From contig WFMF01000005.1 in NCBI GenBank assembly GCA_011033025.1, positions 1,550,001 to 1,614,000 of the forward strand: a stretch of 64,000 bases of DNA, read 5' to 3'. This DNA is from Beroe forskalii (Eukaryota; Ctenophora; Nuda; Beroida; Beroidae). Below the pieces are notes generated by a model. The model did no database searches. It saw only the letters and a list, made by a program, of their open reading frames with translations, and was not told the origin of the DNA. This document shows, piece by piece, positions 45,691-57,200 of this stretch (positions within the stretch are counted from its first letter, which is position 1; each line of letters starts with the position of its first letter). A program made the position numbers and the translations under genes.

Positions 45691-48211
45691 ACCAGTCTGT
45701 CTACATTCTCAGACATTGACAAGTGTCTCAATTGTAACCTTCTGTCCCAATGGGTGAAAATATTCTCAGCTGTTTTGGAATACTTGGCAGTGCACCCTCT
45801 GTGGCGTTTTTCACACAGAAGGTGAAGACTGATTTTCATATTTCATAGGCCTATCTAATGCAAGTCTTAAACTGAATCATTCAATGATATATTACAAGCT
45901 TCGAATAACAGTTTTTATTTAGAATGTTGTGAATGAGTGGATCCCTTTTTGGTGGAGATTCTTTATATTTAACTCAATGTTATAATTATGAGGGGTGAGT
46001 TAAATATCAACTAAGATGAAGTTGCCTCATATTTTAATTGAAAATGATGATATGGCATGGACAGAAATATAACTTTGTCTGCTTTAATCTATTGCATTCA
46101 ATTAATAAGTCCATATTGATAAAAATGTGTTAGCAAGTGATGAAAGTCTGAAGCTTTTCTGAACAAGTTCAATAATTTTTTCAAGTTCAATAATCATGGA
46201 GTTGAATTACTATATTAGTGACTTAAAAATAGTTGATGGACAAATGATACCAATGAGTATGATCATATTATGATAGAGTGAAATTATAAAGACAGTTTAC
46301 TGTATTTAGCATAATTGAAATGTTTAATTTCAAATGATTCATTCACAAATGATTCATTCATAATCTTTAATAACTGGATTGTTGATCATTACTTCAAATC
46401 ATTTGAAATATTGTATTTCATTTTATCTTTGTAAAAAATCCATTAATATCATATAATTTTTTGTCATTGCTTTTGCTCTGCAAACATACATTCTTCAGTT
46501 AAGTTGAGTTGCAATACAATAACAACTTATTAATGAAATGATAAACATGTTAGATTTATTTCATCTTCAATGTTCATCTGTGAAACAAATTGATTGAACT
46601 AAGAACTTTCAACTTACTGCGTTATTGCTTCTTCATTTGTTTGGTCACTGGTGTGGAAACAATTCGTATTCATGCCTTAACCAGGATCCTGGTTACGCGC
46701 ACAGAGGGTGCGGCAAGCGTCGTTTTGCGTATATTTCCTAAGCCTACATAGGTGTACGTGTACGCGCCATGGTGCCGCGCGCTTCCCTACGGGATCGGGA
46801 CATGCCGCGGAAGCCACACAGAGATATACGAGTTCAGCAACACCTATATCCCTATTTTCGTATTGTGGCCGTGGGCGCGCTTCCTCAGAACAGCGCGTTC
46901 AGCATCATGTTCCTAAGTCCGTATAAGTATGTCTACGCGCAAAGGTGTGTGTACGTGTACGCGCCGCGCGCTTCCCTGTTCTGAAGAAGCGCGCCGTGCA
47001 ACGTTAAAACGGCTGGATATACGTGTTTAGCAAGCCCCATGTATGCTTGTCAGACGTTGTCTGACCCCTTCGCCTTCGGCGGGCGCGCGCGTCGGACAAA
47101 TTTGATCTGACAAATGTTTGTTTGTGAAACTTGGCAATGCAATTGTCAGTGACAGCTACTATTAACACCTTGTTGACTTATCCAAGATTTTTTGCTCAAT
47201 CATTGAAAACTCATGATCCTGCTTATGAAGAAGTACCTTTCAACTTCATGCCATCATCTGGAACCTAATACTTAACCCTACTACTCGAATTATTTACTTA
47301 TTAATGTCAAATCGTATTTATTTTATTTTTAATCTCTTTATCATGTACTGGTTGTAGTTGGCAGTGAGTAAATTATTATAATACCATAATAATATTCTGC
47401 TGAATTGAATAAATTTGCTTTTTAATCATTCTAATAATATCTACCTGAAATCTTATAGGTAGAGATAGATATGTAACTATTGACTATCATTTTTATTAAT
47501 CTGGCCCTATTTATCTAGGTATATATGTTTCTGACTTCTGTCATACAATAACATTTCTTTCCACTCAGGTCTGACAACCCTTGTCCAGCTTGAATGCATT
47601 CATAGATTTTCAAGTGCTCCATTATCAAATCAAAGCCTCCAATTTTTTGCACTCATGGTATTTTTGTTGGCCGTTTCACTCCTTGACTGCATGGTGTCGA
47701 AAGTACAGTCTTTTTAAGCATTTCCATCAATTAATTCATGTGTAGTATGCAGTATTTATTTTATAACAAGTAAGAGGCCCAAATGAGGTTCACAAATTTT
47801 AGATTCTGCATATGCAAGGTATACCAGTTTTATAGGCCTTAGTATTGTCTAAGAATTAAGAATTAAATAGAATTAAACGTAAATTGTCTGAAGAAGCACT
47901 AATACTTCTGTCTGGACGTAATATACATCTATCAAATTCATGTATGATTCACTCTGTCTTCAATATTTTGTTTACTCACTTCAAACACTGGAAAAACTGG
48001 GCAACAAAAGTTCTTGATTTAGTGCTGATTCCTTTGCTCTGCAACTTAGCATTTATTTATGTCTTATGTTCATTTAAATACACTTACACCTTCATTGGTA
48101 TCAATATAATATTATGACAGATAATCATTTGAGCATGACTTAGTACATAAACTAGATGAAAAAGATGTTTCAAGTCTAAAAGCCTTCAAATGTAAAGCAT
48201 GAACTTACATT
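45691..48211. other. Intergenic region between the helix gene and RAPGEF
   Basis: AT-rich DNA without supported exons apart from the GC-rich repeat at 46680-47100. It must contain the RAPGEF promoter or 5' exons unless these lie within repeats. A + frame at 47884-48117 is AT-driven and unconvincing. Confidence 0.35.
46680..47100. repeat. GC-rich dispersed repeat island
   Basis: Two related halves contain tttcctaagcctacataggt / gttcctaagtccgtataag, gtgtacgtgtacgcgcc and gcgcgcttccct. Similar words occur near 12640-12665 (tttcctaagcccgcataggt on the minus strand) and at 13513-13535 (aaccaggaccctggtttcgc, here aaccaggatcctggttacgc at 46679), so this is a dispersed family. CG dinucleotides are abundant, unlike the surroundings. 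It has no long frame. Confidence 0.5.
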
Positions 48212-51200
48212 ATGGAAGTATCTGTGAGAGTCATAGCAGCACTAAAGAAGGATGCCAGAGAAAGAACAATTGAAGATTTTAATATAATCTTTGAGTATTT
48301 CGTTCAAGTAAGTTTATAATCATCAATAATCATGTTTATTAATATTGTGCTATAAAAGTTTCATTCAAATTCACACCTCCATTGATTAAATTAATCAATC
48401 TAAATGAAAGCACTCATTATTGTTTATGAGATATATTGTAGTCTTCAATGATCACTCACATACAGCAACTCTTCACCATTATCCTACAATTGCCACATTT
48501 TGCTGCATGGAGCAATGCTGGTCTGAAAGAGACATGTCACCTAGCTCGATACATAGAATGTGAAGAAAACACTGTTCTGTTTAAGAAGCATACCCCTGCA
48601 AAGTGCTGGTACATCCTATTGTCAGGAACAGTATTTTGTGGCAATCAGGTAAAATTATGACTAAACCTCTGAAAAATAACTACTTGAAATAGCTTCAATT
48701 TGTATGTTTATGATTTCAGGTGTTAGGGCCTATCCTACTATTTGTATGTTGAGCTTCAAAATTCCGAAGTATATTCGTATTGGTTGGCTTATAGTTGTAC
48801 ACAATTTTCTATACAGGGTGTTTCAAGACTCGTGTCCATATTTTGAATAGCTACAATTTTCAAACTAAGGAAAACGACAGTTTCGTTTTATGTTCAAAAT
48901 GCTGTCATTGTATTACAATTTAGGTTAGTAAACTCAAATTTGACCAATACTTCAATAATTTCTCGAACCAAGCCCCCTTTCTTGAGGCCAAGTTTTGCAC
49001 TCTTGGTAGCATGTTATCCATAGCTGTTTTCACTATATCGAGAATTAGCTTCCTCACCTCTCTTCTGATGTTTTCTTTCAGCTGCCAAGTAGTTCTGGGG
49101 ATTGGTTCAGAGTTGCAGAGGGTCTATCAAACATGATTAACCATATGCGATTAATGAGGGACCTAAAACAACTGAAAAATTCAGTTTGGATGGGTCTCAG
49201 TCATCAAGGGGTTTTCGGACCCCATTTTTTGAAGATGGTGATGGGAAGGCTGAGATTATCAAATTAGCTAACTACTTAGCCATGCTTCGGAATAAGTTCA
49301 TCTCACTGCCAAAAAGGAAGAAGATACTTGACTCTTGCTATTCTCAGCAAGATGGTGCTCCCCCACATACCAACACAGCAAGTATCACTTGGCTGAAGGG
49401 GCAATTAGAGGATAAGGTGATATCCAGGAGAACTGATTTCGCATGGCCAAATGACAGCCCGGCTTGAATCCTTGCAACTTTTTCTTGTGGGGTTACCTTA
49501 AAGAGCGTGTTTACGCCAACCCCATCCCCAGAACAACTGGGCTGCAGAAAAATAACATTATATTATGGTAGGTAAGGAAGCTAAGTCTCGATACAGTGAA
49601 ATCAGCCATGGATAACATGCTACCAAGAGTGCAAAACTTGGCCTCAAGAAAGGGGGCTTGGTTCGAGAAATTATTGAAGTATTGGTCAAATTTGAGTTTA
49701 CTAACCTAAATTGTAATACAATGACAGCATTTTGAACATAAAACGAAACTGTCGTTTTCCTTAGTTTGAAAATTGTAGCTATTCAAAATATGGACACGAG
49801 TCTTGAAACACCCTGTATATTGCTAACTTCAGTATGAATCTAATGCAATCTTATTTCAGATGTTCTACAAAGAAACATCATTTGGACAGAGTGCCCCTCC
49901 CTTCCCTCACCTTCGACAAGATGACTGCATTGCTCTTGAGTTTTGTCAGATAATAGTTCTAGTCAAATCTTTGATGTTTAATCAAGAACTTCGTTTGATA
50001 TACTTAACCAGTATGTCAAGCCATGATTCAGTAATGATCACCAACTCACCAGGATCTATTGATGTACCCCCCTTCAGATAATAGTGATTGAGTACACACC
50101 TCAAGAGCTTGTTGGACCATCTGGGGTTGCAGGAACTGCACCCCATTACAGGAACCCTAACAGAAGATATGGAGGGAGTGTGGAGAGTTACAGCCTTCAG
50201 TCAGGAGACACTTTTCCAGAGAGGGAGAGTCTTGATGGCAAGTATGTTGAAACCAGTTATGCTGTTGATTATTATAATCATGTAGTAAAGTATTTCGTAA
50301 TTTCTTCCAAAAGTTATATATTTTGATGGCATAAAATCCAAGAATAAATCTCTACATTTTCCTATTCATAATTAATGATTAATCTCTTAATTTTTTTAGT
50401 TTTAAACTTACAACACAACACATATTAAATTAACTAACTGAGACACTGTTTAGAGAGTGTATCCCACCATGGTTTTAGCTGAAGATAGTGATAATGACAC
50501 AGATATCAGTCACAACTTCACTCCACATCATCACTTCACCCCGCCAGCAACCACTCCACTGTCATCAAAGCATCCTAACTCTACAACTCCCAGGTCAAGG
50601 AAAAATGAAAATGACACATCTGGTGCTCCCCTTCATGGACTTATTGATGCCAACGGTATTTGTTTATCATGCAATGATCCCCATGCTATGGATATCTACC
50701 TTTCTTGTTTCTGGTGTGATCAAAATTTCATGCCGTATGTAGAGATGCTGTTGATGATAAAATGATTGACAAGAAAAGTGATGATATTGTTTGCACTAGG
50801 TCATTTCTTCAACACCTTCAAATCTAACACAGATTCTCAGGTTTATCAAAACGGCCTCACAGCTTTGTTTTTCTTTTGTGATCCATGTAAAACAGGAATT
50901 GAGATTAAAAGGTGCACAACCCAGCAGGATAAAGTAGAACAGCTAGATTCTCGAGTTGAAACACTCACCTCAAATGTTGGGAATCTATCTACTGATGTTT
51001 CACAAATAAAAACTATGCTTCAACAGGTCATCTCTACAAAAACTGTTACTCCCAGTGCAGCTGATGATAGTCCACCTTCTGTGACTAAAAATGTTTGGAG
51101 TGATCCTGAGAAAGTGAAGAACATGATAACAAAAGCCAAAATGGTGATCGACAAGGCACCAAATGACTCTGCCAATAAGCTGAATCTGGAAAATATGATT

Positions 51201-54200
51201 ACAGAAAATGGTATCCATGTTAACAAAATCTACCAAGACCGCTCAGGCAACACAGTTGTGGAACTTCCAACCCAAAACCATAGGACTGCCTTGGCTGAGA
51301 AGCTTTCAGTCAAGAGTTAACTTCAAAAATCATGATGATCTTCTGCCAACAATCTCAATTGCTAACCTCCAGAATGAACTTAGTAAAGAAGACCTTGCAA
51401 CCAAGATCATGAGAGCTCATCCTGAGATCAAATCACTTGTTGACAGTGGTGGTACTTTCAATGTTCTTCACATCAGGAAACAAAACAAAAATGAAATGTT
51501 CCAGGCAAATGTCCGTGTTAGTAACACAGTCCGACAGTTCATTGACAACATTGGTAACAGGCTCTACATTGGGCTTCAATCATGTAAGGTTCATGATCAC
51601 TTTTATGTTAAACGCTGCAACCATTGTCAAAGATTTGGACACTTCGTCAGTGAATGTAAAGCTGATAAACCGACTTGTGGTATTTGTGCTTCTGATAATC
51701 ATCAAACCAAAGATTGCAATGCTGATCATAATAATCCCACCTGTTCAAATTGCAAAACATCTAAGAATCCTGAGATCAGTCAAAATCACCATCATAAAGC
51801 ATCAGACCCAAGTTGTGCCAGTTACAAGCAAGCACAAGATAAATTGAAGAATTCCATCATGTACTATAATTCAAAAAACTAGCTGTGAAAGATCTGGAAA
51901 TCAGCTCATTTCAACCTCTTTGCATCTGCTGGAATACCAGATCACTCAACAACAAAGTTGATAAAATAATGGAATTTGTAAGCAACAGAGGAATATCACT
52001 CTTCTTTGTAACTGAAACATGGCTGACTGATTTTGTTAACCACACAACTGCCACTGTCAAGTCTTATGGTTACAATATTCATCATTGTTACCGTGATTCT
52101 TCACGAGGAGGAGGGGTTGCAATCATTTACAAGCCAATATTAGAAGTTGTGAAAGTGTCCCTGGAGCACAGCCCTTCCTTTGAGTCAGTCACAGCAAAGA
52201 TCAAACTCAAAGACAACTCTCAAATCATGTGCTGCTGTATATATCGACCAGATGGACACATACCATCATTTCTGTCAGACTTTGATAATTTCCTGGGTGA
52301 TATTTTCATGAAATCAGAAAAGTTGTTGGTGTGTGGTGATCTTAATATCCACCTTGATATTGCATCTAAAGATACCTCTCAGTTCACAAACATTGTTGAA
52401 TCATATGGCATGACTCAGTTTGTTCAACAACCAACACACAAATCTGGCCACATACTGGACGTTGTAATAGCATCACATGGAATTGTTAAAGACGAATCAA
52501 CAGAAGTCCTAAGCAACTACAGTGCTGAATTTCCAACTTGTGACCATTATGGCATCCTATTCTCATTTAACTGCAATGTTGAACTGAGTAGTAATAAGAA
52601 AACAATCACTTTTCGCAACTACAAAAAATATTGAACAGGGAGCAATTCAAATCTGATTTATCATCCAGTCTAGCCAACATTGATCCCACGAAAGGATTTG
52701 AGCACCTAGTATCATCATTTAACAATGCATGTACTGCAACATTGGACACTCATGCCCCATTGCTCACAAAAACTATTCGTGACCTAAAACATCTCAGTGG
52801 TTTGACTCAATTATAGAGCTGCAAGGGCTCGGCGAAGGAAAGCTGAAAAAGATTGGAAGAAGTCTGGCAAGGACTCTGATTATGTAATGTTCTGTCTCCT
52901 GAGGAAAAAATGTAATGAGATAGCTGACAAGAAGAAAGAACTGTTCTACAAATCGAAATTGTCAAGCTATGATAATTCTCAGAAAAGTCTCTACAACTTT
53001 GTAAACACATTTCTAGATCAAACCCCTAGCATAACTCTTCCTGATAAAGACTCCCTTCAAACGGTTGTGAATGACTTTAACACTTTCTTCAGTGAAAAAA
53101 TTGATAAAATACACCTCAATTTCCCAAAATTGAGCGACGAAAATAGTCCATCAACAAGTGATTTTCTTCCAGCAACAGTACTCAGTGACTTTGAACCTAC
53201 TACTGGTGATGAAATTCTTGAAGTCATTGAGGAAACTAAGATCAAGACATCAAAAAATGACCCATTACCTGCATTTATCATTGAAGACAATCTGCATGAT
53301 CTACTTCCAGTGATATGTAACATTGTTAATAGCTCCTTATCATGTGGCAGCATTGATGGTGAGAAAACAGCGCACCTGACACCACTAATCAAACATCCAT
53401 CCCTGGATAGTTCATGCCCAAAGAACTATAGACCAATATCTAATCTATCTTTCATTTCGAAACTCATTGAAAGGATTGTTCTCAGGAGATTAAACAAGCA
53501 CTTGACAGCAAATAATCTTCATGAACCTCTTCAATCTGTTTTACAAAAAGTTCCACAGCTGTGAAACTCTTTTGATTAGAATTGTCAATGATATCTTAAT
53601 TGCCAGCGATGAGAATAAAGGCACCATTGTTATGTTATTGGATCTCAGTGCAGCTTTTGATACTGTGTACCATCCCAAATTGATAAAAGTACTGAAAGAA
53701 GAAATTGGAATAGATGGTACAGCTTTAAAATGGTTCAAGAGCTTTATCTGTGGTCGCTGTCAAAAGGTTAAAGTAGATGGTTATGAATCTGAAGAGATCA
53801 TTATAAAGTTCGGGGTGCCTCAGGGTTCAGTGTTAGGCCCAGTTCTCTTCAACATCTATATAAGGTCTATATATCAAACTATCAAAGATGTATCGTTTTT
53901 GGTTCATGGGTTTGCTGACGACCACCAAGTATATAAGTCATTCTTGAGAGAGCAAGAACACAAAATCCTTGTGAAAGAACTGCCATTATGTTTCACTGCC
54001 ATTGACAAGCCACTATCTTCAGCTTAATCCTGGAAAGACTGAGATAATTGTCTTTGGCAAGCCCAAACTTCTATCTGAACTGAAAATTCATGGGACATTC
54101 CTAACTCCTTCAACTTGTATTAGATTTGTTTCAACTGCAAAAGTTTAGGATTTACTCTGGACTCTAAACTGAGTATGACATCTCAGATAATGAAATTGAA

Positions 54201-57200
54201 GAAAATTGTTTCAGAATGATGAGAAAATTGCAGCAATGAAACGATTCCTCACGAAGAATCAGTGTGAAACTCTTATTCATGCACTTGTTTTCTCCAGTCT
54301 TGATTACTGCAATTCTTTGTATTATGGGATCAGTTCAAGTAACATGAAGCAACTACAGATGATACAAAATCAAAAGCTTGTAGGATCCTCCTTGGACTCA
54401 AGAAAACTGAATCTGTCAATGACCATCTTCAAGAGTTGCATTGGCTAAGAGTTCAGGAGAGAATCGAATTCAAGGTTATTTTGTTAACATTCAAATGCTT
54501 GAATAGTCTTGCTCCATCCTATCTGTCTGATACATTGCAATACAACAACATCAGTGGAAGTCGCACTGCAACACTTAAACAGAGACTTCATTTAAATCAG
54601 CCGCTGGTAGTCAATCTTTCACTTCTAGTGCGCCTACTTTGGAACAAACTCCCATCTGAACTTAAAGAATGTACTGATATTGGGATTTTTAAGAACAAAC
54701 TTAAGACCTTTTTATTCAAGAAAAGTTTTAATATTACAACCAATTGAAAATTAATTAAATATACATTGGAGAACATTTTGATTATGATGCTTTGAATCAA
54801 CATGCCTTATGCATGTTTTTTGAAATTTTGATTTAAATGTTTCTTTCCAGCTCTAATAGACAGCTGTGCATAAAGGGTTAGTTTTAACTTCTTTCGTTGC
54901 TGTCTTTAAGCCACCATAGTTTATTATTATTATTATTATTAATTGTCAATGATATTATCCATTGCAAATTTGTTACCTGGAATATACCCCATGATTTTCA
55001 ATCACCACATCTCTATGCCTCAGGTCCGCCTCCTCAATTGACTCCTACCCGGATCTCTTTGGTCTCCCTGAAGGTGTAGTGGATAGTGACGATGAGAGTG
55101 ATGAGATATCCCAGCTGTCTGCCCAGACAGTAGACCCTCTGAGAGATAGTCTGGGGAAGAAGCCAGCTGACAGAACCCCTCAAGATGTCGAGGTGAGTTG
55201 ATTGTGGTTTAGGGCTGGAGAACACTGGTTGTTGTGAGTATCTGCCATCATTTAACTTGAGGAAAATTAGGATCATGATTTTAATGAAAAATGCCAGTCT
55301 CTCTTTGGTGCCATAAGAAAGTTAATACCTGCTTATTGCTTAATTGGCAGTGCTAATTGAAAGCCTGTTTCCAATTATAGATAGGTAATGTTGGTTGTCC
55401 ATAATTAGGGCATGTTGCAACTTTTGTGCAAGCTGTTATTATCTATCAGCTCTCCTGTCGACCACTGTTTACGTAATTTATTAATGCTATAATTAAACTT
55501 ACTGAGCTAGCACTATATATATGCACTATAATGTTGAGATGCTGAAGGTTTAAAAGTGATGCATAATAGGCTTGTATCCGCGCAGCTAAAACGAAGGATC
55601 CATAAATAAACAGTCCTTTGCTTCCTTAACGATCGTCTTTTTGTCACACCGCTCGCATCTGGTTCCGAATTAAGATAATCGATATTTCTTGCAAAAAAAC
55701 ATCCAAAAATACTTGCACACTTCAAATCGTCCGTAGATATATCTGCATACATATCGCACTGGAGACAATACCAACTGTGTGTCTATTTTAACACTTCCTC
55801 TGTATATAACAGTGAAGTATGAAAATAATTTACGATTCCCGTGACCAGGTGGCAAAGCAAATTATATTCAACAGCTCGTATTAGTACTCCACGACTGCTT
55901 ACCACTAACCACTTACTTGCTTGATTTCCTTGATAAAACACTTGAGTCGCAACATTTGTACGTTAGTCCGCATTCCATTAGTACTCACGAATGTTTTGTT
56001 CTCATATTTAATGGTCACGTGATTATATTATGGGAATTCCTCTAATTATGTAGGATATTATTATTGATATGACTGAGCGTGTAAGAAATGCTAAAATTTA
56101 TTCAATTTATGCTCTGGATATCGTAATATTAATTTTTAAAACAACCGTTCAAATAACTTAGCGGAAATATATTTTTAATAAATTTGTATCGCGCTTTGAT
56201 AAGAAGCAAGTCGTTCAAAAAGGTGCTACTAAATTTGAATGAAATTATCAGTTAGACAGTGGACCGATTTAGATGTATTTAAAAACTAATAACTTATCAG
56301 TGCTATTATATCGTGCGTAGATATCAGGCTTAAAGTTACTCGTAGCGTCCCGACCTTCAATTGTGCAACGTATTAGGACGCACCATATAATAATAATTTT
56401 CTGCGGCTCTGCGCACCACAGTAAAAGTAAATCGTGCGTCGTAATACGCTGCGAAACTGAAAAAGAGGCTACCACAGTTATAGTTAATATCTGGCAATAC
56501 CTGAGAAGATGAAGAAGAAGATAGGAACATCATGAGTATACTTCCCGATCCGGAAATAACCTCGTGGATCTATCTACCGGTCGTTATGGTCGACTACTTC
56601 GCTGCTCAGATATCTTCCTATCTAAAGGTGTCACTTTGTGTGTGTGAATTGAAATCAACTTTACTCTTTTACTGTGTCCGCCCGGTCCGGGTCATTGAGG
56701 GTGCACAAATTTGGGTATATTCAGGAATTAATTGTGTGTTACTATGTGCTACCTCATAAGTGATGCATAAGGGTTTTACTTTTACTCACATCACTCAATT
56801 GTGAATTGTCTCCAATCAGCACGATGTTCCTCGGAATAAAAATGAAATGATATTCTGATGTCCAAAAAAAATAAATGCATACGTTATGTGGTTGTTTTCT
56901 GTCTCTGTAATGAATCCATGAAATTTTGTCTCGGAAGTCGGATTGAGGATTTAGATATTTCTTCAACTTCTAATGTAGCTGTGAGATGAACAGCAGTCGC
57001 TGTCCACTAAGCGAACCTATTTAACCTATTAACTCCATAGTATTTAGTGTTCTTTATTATAGGACTCAAATTAAAGCTCTATCAAGCCTTCCCGTGACAG
57101 CTGTGATTTTATGAATTAACAAATCTTTAAGAGTGTATGCATCTTCAACTTGCGCTATAATGCCCATTTAAAGTGGTTTAAACCTTTAAATTTTGTCGAA

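Noticed and set aside
50766-51320. Coiled-coil plus zinc-knuckle frames considered as a host gene in RAPGEF intron 4
   Set aside because: They are directly followed in the same orientation by endonuclease and reverse transcriptase regions, so they belong to the LINE.
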